Assembly (NCBI RefSeq): GCF_947503045.1
Contig: NZ_CANNCF010000001.1
Coordinates: 1-64,000, forward strand
Direction of reading: 5' to 3'
Origin: an uncultured Tateyamaria sp.
GTDB lineage: Bacteria; Pseudomonadota; Alphaproteobacteria; Rhodobacterales; Rhodobacteraceae
Length of the DNA: 64,000 nucleotides
The position numbers and the translations under genes are program-made. Below, piece by piece: positions 6,889 to 16,236 of the stretch (the stretch's first letter is position 1; every line of letters begins with the position of its first letter). The notes under the pieces are model-generated. The model did no database searches. It had not been told where the DNA came from and was given only the letters and a program-made list of their open reading frames with translations.

Positions 6889-8632
6889 GGCGTTCGGCCT
6901 TGGCGCCGGGATGAGTCACGGCCCCTTTATACGCGCCCCCGACAAGTTGAGCGTATTTCCACAACGCGCCGGAGCCATAAAGCGTCTCGCGCGGACCTGC
7001 CCACGCGGCTTTGCGTTCGGCCAGTTCCTCGTCCGAAAGATCGACGTTGATCGACCCTTCGATGGCGTTGATGGTGATCACATCCCCGTCTTTCAGCAAC
7101 GCGATGGGTCCGCCATGGGCGGCCTCGGGGCCAACGTGGCCCACGCAGAACCCGCGCGTTGCACCGGAAAAGCGGCCATCGGTGATCAGCGCCACCTTCT
7201 TGCCCATGCCTTGCCCGGACAGGGCGGCAGTTGTGGCCAGCATCTCGCGCATGCCGGGACCGCCTGCAGGGCCTTCATTGCGGATGACGAACACATCGCC
7301 TTCGGCGTAAGTGCGGTTCTGCACGGATTCGAACGCATCCTGTTCGCACTCAAAGATGCGGGCCGGACCGGTAAAGATTTGGTGCTGAGGTTCGATCCCG
7401 GCGACTTTCACGATGGCACCTTCGGGGGCCACATTGCCCTTGAGGCCCACAACGCCGCCAGTCTTGGTGATCGGTGTTTCGACCGGATAGATGACCTTGC
7501 CATCCGCTTCGAGCGTGTTCTTGTCCAGCTCTTCGCCGATGGAATAGCCCGTGGCAGTCATGCAATCCTCGTGAATCAGACCGGCCTTGCGCAGTTCTTT
7601 CATCACCACAGGCACGCCGCCAACCTCATAGAGGTCCTTGGCCACATACTGCCCGCCAGGTTTGAGGTCGACGAAATAAGGCGTGTCGCGGAAGATTTCG
7701 CAGACGTCCTCAAGGAAAAAGTCGATGCCCGCCTCATGCGCCATGGCAGGCAGGTGCAGACCGGCATTGGTGGACCCGCCGGTGCAGGCCACGATGCGCG
7801 CGGCGTTTTCGAATGCTTCGCGGGTGCAGATGTCGCGGGCGCGGATGTTCTTTTCGATCAGGTTCATCACGGCCGCACCAGAAGCCTTGGCGTATTCATC
7901 GCGGGACTCATAAGGGGCGGGCGCGCCGGAGGAGTTGGGTAGCGCAAGGCCAATGGCCTCGGACACGCAGGCCATGGTGTTGGCGGTGAACTGGCCGCCA
8001 CAGGCCCCGGCAGAGGGGCAGGCGACGCGTTCGAGAATTTCCAGCTCGGCCTCGGTCATCGTGCCGTTTTGCTGATGGCCGACAGCTTCGAACATGTCCT
8101 GCACGGTCAGGTCGCGGTCAAGATAGGCGGGGGGCACGGCGGCACCGGATGCCACACGACCCGGCAGAATCGATCCGCCATACAGGAACACGGAGGGCAC
8201 GTTCAGACGGATCATCGCCATCATCATGCCCGGCAAGGATTTGTCGCAACCAGCCAGACCCACAATAGCGTCATAGCAGTGGCCGCGCATGGTCAACTCG
8301 ACCGTGTCCGCAATCGCCTCGCGCGAGGCCAGGGACGAGCGCATGCCCTCATGGCCCATGGCGATGCCGTCGGTCACGGTGATGGTGGTGAATTCGCGCG
8401 GCGTGCCCGCAGCGCCCTTGACCCCGACCTTGACGGACTGGGCCTGACGGTTCAGCGCGATGTTGCAGGGGGCGGCCTCGTTCCAGCAGGTGGCGACACC
8501 AACGAGGGGCTGATGGATTTCTTCCTCGGTCATGCCCATGGCATAGTAATAGGACCGGTGCGGCGCGCGGGCGGGGCCCTCGGTCACATGGCGGCTGGGC
8601 AGCTTGGATTTGTCGAACTTGCCGTTTGGCAT
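6869..8632 (-). CDS. ilvD: Dihydroxy-acid dehydratase
   Basis: A 587-residue IlvD/Edd-family enzyme of valine, isoleucine and pantothenate synthesis; it dehydrates 2,3-dihydroxy-3-methyl acids to 2-oxo acids using an iron-sulfur cluster. Cluster cysteines are visible in Thr-Cys-Trp-Asn-Glu (about residue 49), Ala-Gly-Cys-Asp-Lys-Ser-Leu-Pro-Gly (about 125) and Ala-Cys-Thr-Gly-Gly-Ser-Thr-Asn (about 200). The C-terminal signature [11 protein letters not shown] is intact. Full length for the family. GAGGGAGAGG precedes the start. It runs divergently from the ABC-like gene. Confidence 0.97.
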   Translation of the reverse strand: MPNGKFDKSKLPSRHVTEGPARAPHRSYYYAMGMTEEEIHQPLVGVATCWNEAAPCNIALNRQAQSVKVGVKGAAGTPREFTTITVTDGIAMGHEGMRSSLASREAIADTVELTMRGHCYDAIVGLAGCDKSLPGMMMAMIRLNVPSVFLYGGSILPGRVASGAAVPPAYLDRDLTVQDMFEAVGHQQNGTMTEAELEILERVACPSAGACGGQFTANTMACVSEAIGLALPNSSGAPAPYESRDEYAKASGAAVMNLIEKNIRARDICTREAFENAARIVACTGGSTNAGLHLPAMAHEAGIDFFLEDVCEIFRDTPYFVDLKPGGQYVAKDLYEVGGVPVVMKELRKAGLIHEDCMTATGYSIGEELDKNTLEADGKVIYPVETPITKTGGVVGLKGNVAPEGAIVKVAGIEPQHQIFTGPARIFECEQDAFESVQNRTYAEGDVFVIRNEGPAGGPGMREMLATTAALSGQGMGKKVALITDGRFSGATRGFCVGHVGPEAAHGGPIALLKDGDVITINAIEGSINVDLSDEELAERKAAWAGPRETLYGSGALWKYAQLVGGAYKGAVTHPGAKAERHDYMDL

Positions 8633-8799
8633 CGGGCCTCTCCCTCAAAACATTTGCACCGGAATAGCCATTGGTCCGCGCCGCCGCAAGCGCCACACGC
8701 GGTTGCATTGCACTGTGGGTGCCACTAGGTAAACCGAACGGTTCAGGCGGGCGCTCGGTCTCTGCCAGACCACCGGGCACAGCCGATCAGGACGATTGC

Positions 8800-11700
8800 A
8801 TGGATTCCAGCCTTTTCGCTTTCATCTGGAAGCATTCCAAACGAGATCAGCTTTTGCTGCTGGCGCTGACCGTCGTGACGTTTCCGTTTCTCTACGTGAC
8901 GCTGGAACTGCCCAAGCGGATCATCAACGATGCCATCGGTGCGACGGACAATATCGTCAATGTCTTCGGCATGGAACTGACCCAGATTCAGTTCCTGTTG
9001 GCGCTGTGCTTTGGTTATCTGGCCTCGGTTGTGTTGCATGGCCTGCTCAAGATGCGCCTGAACACCATGAAAGGTGTAACGGCCGAGCGGCTTTTGCGTC
9101 GCTTCCGGTTCCAATTGATTGCGCGGATGTTGCGCTTCCCGCGCAGTTATTTCCGTTCGACCTCGCAGGGCGAGCTGGTCAGCATGGTCACGTCCGAGGC
9201 CGAGCCTATGGGCGGGCTGATGGGGGATATGGTCGCCCAACCGGTCTTTCAGGCCGGTCAGATGTTCATCATCCTGATCTTTCTTTTTGTGCAATCCTTC
9301 TGGTTCGGGCTGGCCGGCATCGCTCTGATCCCTTTGCAGGCCTGGCTGATCCCGATGCTGCAGCGGCGCATCAACCTGCTGAACAAGGAACGTATCAAGG
9401 AAATGCGCGCGTTTTCGTCCGAGATTGGGGAAAGTGCGGCGGGAATCTCCGATCTGCGCACCAATGGTGGCCTGCGCTATCGCCTTGCGCAGTTCACCGA
9501 CCGGTTGGGGCGGCTGTTCAGCATCCGCTTCCAGATCTACCAAAAGAAATTCTTCATGAAGTTTCTCAACAACTTCATCACCCAACTTACGCCCTTCTTT
9601 TTCTATTCGGTCGGGGGGTATCTCGCCATTCAGGGCGAGATCACGGTGGGCGCGCTGGTCGCGGCCCTCGCGGCCTACAAGGACCTGTCGAGCCCGTGGA
9701 AAGAGCTGTTGTTCTACTACAACCAGACGCAGGACATGGCCGTGCGCTGGGAGGTTGTGACCGAACGCTTTGCCCCCAAGGACATGATCGACGAGACGCT
9801 GTTTGAAGGCGAGCCGGAAGAGGTTCCGCATCTGCGCGGTGACATCGTCCTCAAGGACGTGACGGTGCGCACGTCGGACAACAACCCGGTGCTGGAAAAC
9901 ATCAACCTGACGATCCCGAAAGGCGCGCGCGTCGCCATTCAGGCCAAAAACCAGACCGAACGGACCGCACTGGCCGAATTGCTGACCCGCGAGGTGCTGC
10001 CGACGCGCGGCAAGATCGAAATGGCGGGCAATGATCTGTCCAAAATGCATCAGGCCGTGATCGCGGCGCGGATCGGCTACGCCCACTCGCGCCCCTACCT
10101 GTTTGACGGCACGCTTGGCTCGAACCTGTTGATGCCCCTGATGACCAGCCCACGCACGGTGGAATGGGTGCGCGACAAACGCGACCGCGAACAGAACGAG
10201 GCGATCCGGTCGGGCAACAGCCGTGACCGCATTGATGCCGACTGGGTTGATCCCGCACTTGCTGGCCTCAATGACGCGGACGATATCCGCCAATGGTGGT
10301 TCGAACTGGTGCAGGCGATGGGCATTGATGATTTCATGTTCCGGCGCATGCTGACCAGCCGGATTGACCCGGACATGCATCCGGACCTTGCCAAGGCGAT
10401 TGTGGCCCTGCGCCCGATGGTCGAACAGCGGCTGCAGGACAAGGGTCTGATCGACGAGGTCCACCGCTTTGATCCCGACACTTTTAACCCGGCTGTACCG
10501 CTGGGGGGCAACCTGCTTTTTGCCTCGCCCAAGCGCGAAATCAGCCAGGAAGGGCTGGCCGCGAACACGGTGTTCATCAACCTGCTGTTCGAACACGGGC
10601 TGGCCGAACAGGGCATCGCGATCTCGCAGACCCTGATCGAGACCCTGCACCAGACCTTTGGCCGCGACGGGACGAGTCACCCACTGTTCACCGCGCTCAA
10701 CATTGACGAGGCGATGTATGAGCGGCTAGTCGACATTGCGCAGCGCCGCCGTGAACGGGGCGATGTGGCACTCACGGATGACGAATTCGCGCTGCTGCTG
10801 ACCGTGCCCTTTGCCTTTACCGCCGAACAGATCGGCCCGGCCTTTCCTGACAGCTTCAAGAAAGAGATCGTGGAAATCCGCAAGGCCAGCGGCGTGGCCC
10901 TGCGCTCGCAGACCGAGGATTTCTTTGTCGCCATCGACCCCGAAAACTACCTGCCGCGGCTGACGCTGCTGGAAAACGCGCTTTATGGGCGGATTTCGAT
11001 GGTGGCAGGCCTCAAGGGGGAGTTGATCGAAGACCTCGTGGCCGACCTGATCAAGGACGAAGGGTTGCGTCGGCTCGTGGCGGAAACCGCCTTTGACATT
11101 CCGACCGGCCTTGGTGGCACCAACCTGCCAACCGTCTTTCATGAACGCGCGGCATTTTCACGGGCCGGGATCAAGCGGCCTGATGTCCTTGTGCTGGACC
11201 GGGCCCTTGCCTCGCACAGCGCCGAACAGCGGCGCAAGACACGCAACGCCCTGCGCGATCTGTTGCCCGATTCCACGCTGATCTTTCTCGAAGAGAAGTT
11301 TGATAACCCAGACGCCTACGATCTCTTTGTCGAAATCAAGGATGGGCGCATCGATGGGGTGCAGAGCAATGACGACGAAGAGGGCGATGACCTCAGCCGG
11401 AAATTGCGGGTGATTTCACGGACCGACCTGTTTTCCGAACTCAGCACCCGCAACCAGCGCCTGTTGGCCTTTGCCGCGCAGTGGTACACGGCAAAGGAGG
11501 GGCAGCGCATCTTTTCGATGGGCGAAAAACCGGACGCGGCTTATTTGTGCATCTCGGGTGCGGCGGTGATGACTTATGACACCGAAAATGGCGAACGCCC
11601 CGTCACCACGGTGGAGCCGGGACGGTTGATCGGTGACCTTGCCATCATCACGAATGAACCCCGCCAACTGCACCTGACGGCGACCAAGGAATCCGCCTTC

Positions 11701-11874
11701 CTGCGGATCGGGGCACCTGAATTCCGCGCGGTTGTGGAAAATGATCCGACGGTTTTGTTCAGCCTGTTGCAGACCGTGGCGGGGCACCTGACGGGGGCCG
11801 CCGAATTGTTGCGGCAGGCCAATATCGCCATTCCGCAGGACGAGGGGCCGCCTCCGCCGCCACTGGATGAATGA
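8800..11874 (+). CDS. Degenerate ABC transporter with large insertion and C-terminal cyclic-nucleotide-binding domain
   Basis: A 1024-residue protein. Residues 1-330 are an ABC exporter-type membrane domain with about six helices. Next is an ATP-binding domain whose motifs are all altered: the Walker A position reads Ala-Lys-Asn-Gln-Thr-Glu-Arg-Thr (about 382-389), with no Gly-Lys-Ser; the Q-loop Gln is lost; Walker B reads Val-Leu-Val-Leu-Asp800-Arg801, with Arg in place of the catalytic Glu; the signature is replaced around Val-Phe-His-Glu-Arg-Ala-Ala-Phe-Ser-Arg; and the switch His is absent. Walker A and B are some 415 residues apart instead of about 120, so roughly 290 residues are inserted. 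Residues 880-1005 form a cNMP-binding domain with Gly-Asp-Leu-Ala-Ile...Pro-Arg-Gln. It overlaps the next gene by 4 bases. The start at 8800 has AGGA upstream; longer frames lack one. ATPase activity looks lost. Confidence 0.88.
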   Translation: MDSSLFAFIWKHSKRDQLLLLALTVVTFPFLYVTLELPKRIINDAIGATDNIVNVFGMELTQIQFLLALCFGYLASVVLHGLLKMRLNTMKGVTAERLLRRFRFQLIARMLRFPRSYFRSTSQGELVSMVTSEAEPMGGLMGDMVAQPVFQAGQMFIILIFLFVQSFWFGLAGIALIPLQAWLIPMLQRRINLLNKERIKEMRAFSSEIGESAAGISDLRTNGGLRYRLAQFTDRLGRLFSIRFQIYQKKFFMKFLNNFITQLTPFFFYSVGGYLAIQGEITVGALVAALAAYKDLSSPWKELLFYYNQTQDMAVRWEVVTERFAPKDMIDETLFEGEPEEVPHLRGDIVLKDVTVRTSDNNPVLENINLTIPKGARVAIQAKNQTERTALAELLTREVLPTRGKIEMAGNDLSKMHQAVIAARIGYAHSRPYLFDGTLGSNLLMPLMTSPRTVEWVRDKRDREQNEAIRSGNSRDRIDADWVDPALAGLNDADDIRQWWFELVQAMGIDDFMFRRMLTSRIDPDMHPDLAKAIVALRPMVEQRLQDKGLIDEVHRFDPDTFNPAVPLGGNLLFASPKREISQEGLAANTVFINLLFEHGLAEQGIAISQTLIETLHQTFGRDGTSHPLFTALNIDEAMYERLVDIAQRRRERGDVALTDDEFALLLTVPFAFTAEQIGPAFPDSFKKEIVEIRKASGVALRSQTEDFFVAIDPENYLPRLTLLENALYGRISMVAGLKGELIEDLVADLIKDEGLRRLVAETAFDIPTGLGGTNLPTVFHERAAFSRAGIKRPDVLVLDRALASHSAEQRRKTRNALRDLLPDSTLIFLEEKFDNPDAYDLFVEIKDGRIDGVQSNDDEEGDDLSRKLRVISRTDLFSELSTRNQRLLAFAAQWYTAKEGQRIFSMGEKPDAAYLCISGAAVMTYDTENGERPVTTVEPGRLIGDLAIITNEPRQLHLTATKESAFLRIGAPEFRAVVENDPTVLFSLLQTVAGHLTGAAELLRQANIAIPQDEGPPPPPLDE

Positions 11875-12776
11875 GCGTCTGGTCCTTTGACTATCACCCG
11901 CACGACCGCTTTGTCGCGCCTGCGCGCGGCACGGCGCAGATTTGGCGGTTGTCCTTTGGCCTTGTTTTGGCGGCAGGGATATTCCTTGTCCTGAGCAAGC
12001 TGATGCTTGAGACCATTTTCACGCTGATGGACCCCGTTTCGGTACGCGTGATCCTGTCGGATGGGCCAACTGCGCAGACGGCTGCCGGAATGCTGATCTT
12101 GCTGTGCCAACTGGGTCTTTTGTCAGTGGCCGCGGCCTGTGTAGTCGTCATGGTGCACAGCCGAAGCCCGGCCACGCTGATCGGCGAGCCGGGACTGGCG
12201 CTGCGGCAGTTTGTCGTTGTCGTCCTCGGAATGCTGGTCCTGATTGTGGTCCTTCTGATCTTGCCGCCTTATGGATTTGGCGCGCCACTCGAACTCAACA
12301 TGAACGTGGGGCGCTGGCTGCTGTTGCTGCCCTTTTCACTGATCGCAGTGTTGATACAGACCAGCGCCGAAGAGATCTTTTTCCGTGGCTACATCCAGCA
12401 GCAACTGGCTGCCCGGTTTCGATCCCCGCTGATCTGGCTGATTGTGCCTGCCGTCTTGTTCGGCTTTGCCCACTACTTGCCCGAAAGCACCGGCAGCAAT
12501 GCCTGGACGATTGTGGCCTGGGCCACGCTGTTCGGCATCCTGATGGCCGACCTCACGGCGCGGTCCGGCACGCTGGGTCCGGCCATTGCAGTGCACTTTG
12601 TCAACAACCTGTCGGCCATGCTGATCATCAGCGTTCCGGACGAGATGTCCGGCCTTGCGCTCTACTTGTTGCCCTTTGGCATGGGGGACGAGGCACAGAT
12701 GGCGGCATGGCTTCCCGTCGACTTCGGCTTTGTGCTGGTCAGCTGGCTGGTGGCCCGTCTGGCCATCAGGGCCTGA
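11871..12776 (+). CDS. CPBP-family intramembrane protease (Abi/CAAX type)
   Basis: A 301-residue integral membrane protein with about eight helices. It carries the three CPBP motifs: Glu-Glu-Ile-Phe-Phe-Arg-Gly (Glu-Glu-x3-Arg), Phe-Gly-Phe-Ala-His (Phe-x3-His) and His-Phe-Val-Asn-Asn. In this family (Rce1, MroQ, bacteriocin-immunity proteins) the Glu and His residues form a membrane-embedded active site that cleaves CAAX-type or small membrane peptides. Translation starts at an ATGA overlap with the degenerate ABC gene, so the two are co-translated and probably act on the same pathway or complex. Substrate unknown. Confidence 0.88.
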   Translation: MSVWSFDYHPHDRFVAPARGTAQIWRLSFGLVLAAGIFLVLSKLMLETIFTLMDPVSVRVILSDGPTAQTAAGMLILLCQLGLLSVAAACVVVMVHSRSPATLIGEPGLALRQFVVVVLGMLVLIVVLLILPPYGFGAPLELNMNVGRWLLLLPFSLIAVLIQTSAEEIFFRGYIQQQLAARFRSPLIWLIVPAVLFGFAHYLPESTGSNAWTIVAWATLFGILMADLTARSGTLGPAIAVHFVNNLSAMLIISVPDEMSGLALYLLPFGMGDEAQMAAWLPVDFGFVLVSWLVARLAIRA

Positions 12777-12834
12777 TTGCATTTGCGCCTTGGCCGGATT
12801 ATCTGAAACATGAGCGACGCAGCAGGAAGACCCC

Positions 12835-13770
12835 ATGAACTGGATCAGCAACTATGTCCGGCCCCGGATCAACTCGATCTTTTCGCGTCGCGAAACGCCG
12901 GACAACCTGTGGACCAAATGCGATGAGTGCGGCACGATGCTGTTTCATCGCGAACTCAGTGACAATCTGAACGTCTGCACCAATTGCGATCACCACATGG
13001 CAATCACCCCGCGCGACCGCTTTGGCGCGCTGTTTGATGGCGGGATCTATGCGCAGGTCACTGTGCCAGCGCCCATCGCCGACCCGCTGCAATTCCGCGA
13101 TCAAAAGAAATACCCCGACCGCATGCGTGCCGCCCAAAAGGCCACCGGTGAAAGCGAAGCCATGCTCGTTGCCGCGGGCGAGATTGGCCGCACGCCGGTC
13201 ATTGCGGCCGCGCAGGACTTTTCTTTTATGGGCGGGTCGATGGGCATGTATGTGGGCAACGCCATCATTGCCGCTGCGCAAGAGGCGGTGAAACTCAAGC
13301 GCCCACTGATCCTGTTTTCCGCCGCAGGCGGCGCGCGCATGCAGGAGGGCATCCTGAGCCTGATGCAGATGCCGCGCAGCACCGTTGCTGTACAGATGCT
13401 GAAAGAGGCAGGCCTGCCGTACATCGTCGTGCTGACCCACCCGACGACGGGCGGCGTGACGGCCTCCTATGCGATGCTGGGCGATGTGCATATCGCTGAA
13501 CCCAACGCCCTGATCTGCTTTGCCGGGCCGCGCGTTATCGAACAGACCATCCGCGAAAAGCTGCCCGAAGGGTTCCAGCGCGCTGAATATCTGCTGGATC
13601 ACGGCATGCTCGACCGCGTGACCAAGCGCACCGAAATGCGCGCCGAGCTGATCACGATCACCCGTATGCTGATGGGTCTGCCCCCAGCTGTGATGGCTGA
13701 TCTGCCTGCGCCCACGACCCCGGTGTCCTCGGCCGAGGCCGAAATTGACGGCGACAGCGCCAAGCCATGA
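12835..13770 (+). CDS. accD: Acetyl-CoA carboxylase carboxyltransferase beta subunit
   Basis: A 311-residue AccD; with AccA it moves the carboxyl group from biotin to acetyl-CoA to form malonyl-CoA for fatty acid synthesis. The N-terminal zinc ribbon Cys-x2-Cys-x15-18-Cys-x2-Cys is at about residues 27-49, and the crotonase-like core contains Gly-Gly-Ala-Arg-Met-Gln-Glu-Gly and Thr-Thr-Gly-Gly-Val-Thr-Ala-Ser. AGGA lies 7 bases before the ATG. It overlaps folC by 4 bases; the accD-folC pair is a common alphaproteobacterial operon. Confidence 0.97.
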   Translation: MNWISNYVRPRINSIFSRRETPDNLWTKCDECGTMLFHRELSDNLNVCTNCDHHMAITPRDRFGALFDGGIYAQVTVPAPIADPLQFRDQKKYPDRMRAAQKATGESEAMLVAAGEIGRTPVIAAAQDFSFMGGSMGMYVGNAIIAAAQEAVKLKRPLILFSAAGGARMQEGILSLMQMPRSTVAVQMLKEAGLPYIVVLTHPTTGGVTASYAMLGDVHIAEPNALICFAGPRVIEQTIREKLPEGFQRAEYLLDHGMLDRVTKRTEMRAELITITRMLMGLPPAVMADLPAPTTPVSSAEAEIDGDSAKP

Positions 13771-15047
13771 CGGCCCCCAATTCGGACGCCATCCTTGCCC
13801 GGATGATGGCGTTGCACCCCAAGATCATCGACCTCACGCTGGATCGTGTCTGGCGGCTGCTGGATGCATTGGGCAATCCGCAAAACGACCTGCCGCCCGT
13901 GATCCATATCGCGGGAACCAACGGCAAGGGATCGACTCAAGCGATGATCCGCGCCGGGCTTGAGGCCGTGGGCCATCGTGTCCACGCCTACACCTCGCCG
14001 CATCTGGCCCGCTTTCACGAGCGCATCCGCCTCGCGGGCACCCTGATCACCGAAGAAGCGCTAACCGACCTGCTGGATGAGTGCTACGGTGCGAACGGTG
14101 GCGCGGACATCACCTATTTCGAGATTACGACTTGCGCGGCCATCCTCGCCTTTGCTCGCACGCCCGCGGATTACACGTTGCTTGAGGTTGGCCTTGGCGG
14201 GCGGCTGGACGCCACGAATGTGATCGACGCACCCGCGCTGACCATCATCACTCCCGTCTCGATGGATCACGAGGCCTTTCTGGGCAACACGATCGAGGCC
14301 ATCGCGGGCGAAAAGGCGGGTATCATCAAACGCCGCGTGCCGGTTGTGGTCGGTCCGCAGGACGAGGCTGGGCTTGATGTGATCGAAGACCGCGCCAACC
14401 GCCTTGGCGCGCCGATCCTTGCTTATGGGCAGCACTGGCATGCCAGCCCCGAGCGGGACGGGATGATCTATCAGGATGAAACGGGCCTGCTCGACCTGCC
14501 GCGCCCGGTTTTGCCCGGCGATCACCAGATTCAGAACGCAGGCATGGCGCTAGCGGCCCTGCGGCATTTAGGCTGTGACGAGGCGGCGTGCCAGGCGGCA
14601 GTGACGCGTGCCGCATGGCCGGCCCGGATGCAGCGCCTGCGCACCGGCCCGCTGGCCGAGATGTCGGTCGCATCAGGGGCCGAGCTGTGGCTGGATGGCG
14701 GGCACAATCCGGCTGCAGGTAATGCGCTGGCCTCAACCCTGCGCGGCCTGCCCACGCGGCCCACACATATGATCTGCGGTATGCTGAATACCAAGGACGT
14801 GCGCGGATACCTTGCACCCCTCGCATCGGTTGCCGACAGCCTCACCGCGCTGTCGATCCCGGGTGAGGCGGCGACATTGCCCGCTGCGGACACAGCGCAA
14901 GCCGCGCGCGACGTGGGGTTGGACGCGACGGATGCGCCGGACATCAAGGCCGCATTGTCGTCGATCCTCGAAAAAGAGCCACAAGCGCGCGTACTGATCT
15001 GTGGCTCGCTTTACCTTGCGGGTGCCGTGCTGCGCGAAAACGGTTAG
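13767..15047 (+). CDS. folC: Folylpolyglutamate / dihydrofolate synthase
   Basis: A 426-residue Mur-ligase-fold enzyme that adds Glu to dihydropteroate and extends folate polyglutamate tails, using ATP. The P-loop Ala-Gly-Thr-Asn-Gly-Lys-Gly-Ser-Thr lies at about residues 49-57, and Glu-Val-Gly-Leu-Gly-Gly-Arg-Leu-Asp-Ala-Thr-Asn and Leu-Asp-Gly-Gly-His-Asn-Pro are family hallmarks. It starts in an ATGA overlap with accD and its stop shares the bases TTAG with the stop of the convergent zapE gene. Confidence 0.95.
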   Translation: MTAPNSDAILARMMALHPKIIDLTLDRVWRLLDALGNPQNDLPPVIHIAGTNGKGSTQAMIRAGLEAVGHRVHAYTSPHLARFHERIRLAGTLITEEALTDLLDECYGANGGADITYFEITTCAAILAFARTPADYTLLEVGLGGRLDATNVIDAPALTIITPVSMDHEAFLGNTIEAIAGEKAGIIKRRVPVVVGPQDEAGLDVIEDRANRLGAPILAYGQHWHASPERDGMIYQDETGLLDLPRPVLPGDHQIQNAGMALAALRHLGCDEAACQAAVTRAAWPARMQRLRTGPLAEMSVASGAELWLDGGHNPAAGNALASTLRGLPTRPTHMICGMLNTKDVRGYLAPLASVADSLTALSIPGEAATLPAADTAQAARDVGLDATDAPDIKAALSSILEKEPQARVLICGSLYLAGAVLRENG

Positions 15048-16099
15048 GCAGCCCACCCGTCGCTTTGCATCTCGCGCAGACGCGAGGCGGTGCGCTCAAA
15101 TTCGAACGTGCCTTCGCCTTCGAGATACAGCATTTCCGGAAGTGCCGCGGCGGAACAGATCAGGCGCACATGCGCCTCGTAAAGCGCGTCGATCAGCGTC
15201 ACAAACCGCTTGGCCTCGTTGAAATTGTTTCGCGAAAGACAAGGGATATCGTCGATCATCAGCACCTTGCAGGCCTCTGCAATGGCCAGAAAATCACCCG
15301 GACCCAGCGGCTGGGCGCACAGATCGTAAAAACTGGCGCGGCCCACACCATTGCGGAACTCGGGGATGGTGACGGTGCGCCCTTTCAGGGCGATGCCGAG
15401 AGGCTGCGCCTCGCCGCCCTTGAGGTCGGACCAGATCGCATCCATTTCGCGCCGAGCCGCGCCGCCCAGTGGCGTGAAATAGGTCGGGCTGCCGGTCAGG
15501 CGGTCTTGCCGGTAGTCCGTGGGCGAGGCGAGTTCCCACACCACCATCTTGTCCTTTAAAAGATCGATAAAGGGCACGAATAACTGCCGGTTCAGCCCGT
15601 CCTTGTAGAGGTCATCGGGAATGCGGTTCGATGTGGTCACCACCACGACCCCGGCGGCAAACAGCGCCTCGAACAGGCGCCCCACGATCATCGCGTCCGT
15701 GATGTCGCTGATCTGCATCTCGTCAAAGGCGAGAAGGCGAACCGAGGCGGCCACATCCGCCGCCACAGGTGCAATGGCATCGTCGACACCTGTCTTGCGG
15801 GCCTCGTGCATGGCGGCATGGATTTCCTGCATGAAGGCGTGAAAATGCACGCGCCGCGCCGGAGCCTCGACATGAGAGACAAAGAAATCCATGAGCATGG
15901 ATTTGCCGCGCCCGACCCCGCCCCACAGATAGAGACCCTTGGGCGGCTCGGGTGCCTTGCGGAACAGCCCGCGCTTGACCGGTTCGGCGAGGGCCGCGCG
16001 GATACGCTCGAATTCAGGCAACACGGCCTCTTGGGCGTCGTCGCGTTTCAGCGTGCCTGCGGCGACAAGGGCCTGATATTCTGTGATCAAATCGTTCAT
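15044..16099 (-). CDS. zapE: Cell division AAA ATPase ZapE (AFG1-like)
   Basis: A 351-residue AFG1/ZapE-family ATPase. Walker A is Gly-Val-Gly-Arg-Gly-Lys-Ser (about residues 61-67), and Walker B is Leu-Ala-Phe-Asp-Glu-Met-Gln, followed by Asp-Ile-Thr-Asp-Ala-Met. In bacteria ZapE destabilises FtsZ polymers at the constricting ring; mitochondrial relatives aid respiratory-complex turnover. I use the ATG at 16099; the frame continues 15 codons upstream without a ribosome site. The gene converges on folC with a 4-base stop overlap. Confidence 0.93.
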   Translation of the reverse strand: MNDLITEYQALVAAGTLKRDDAQEAVLPEFERIRAALAEPVKRGLFRKAPEPPKGLYLWGGVGRGKSMLMDFFVSHVEAPARRVHFHAFMQEIHAAMHEARKTGVDDAIAPVAADVAASVRLLAFDEMQISDITDAMIVGRLFEALFAAGVVVVTTSNRIPDDLYKDGLNRQLFVPFIDLLKDKMVVWELASPTDYRQDRLTGSPTYFTPLGGAARREMDAIWSDLKGGEAQPLGIALKGRTVTIPEFRNGVGRASFYDLCAQPLGPGDFLAIAEACKVLMIDDIPCLSRNNFNEAKRFVTLIDALYEAHVRLICSAAALPEMLYLEGEGTFEFERTASRLREMQSDGWAA

Positions 16100-16236
16100 A
16101 CCCGTCCGTCCTAGCGCGCCACTGCCCGGCTGAAAAGCCAACACAGTTCACGGATCGTGATGCGCTGCGAAAATTTCCTGATTTGACGGCCTCCTCGGCT
16201 ACGGTCACTCTGGCCAAACGTATTGGAGACCCGCCC

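Noticed and set aside
8743-10680. Long minus-strand open frame opposite the ABC-like gene
   Set aside because: It is an antisense shadow of a high-G+C gene: rich in Arg, His and Gln, with no domain, while the plus strand encodes a clear membrane/ABC protein.
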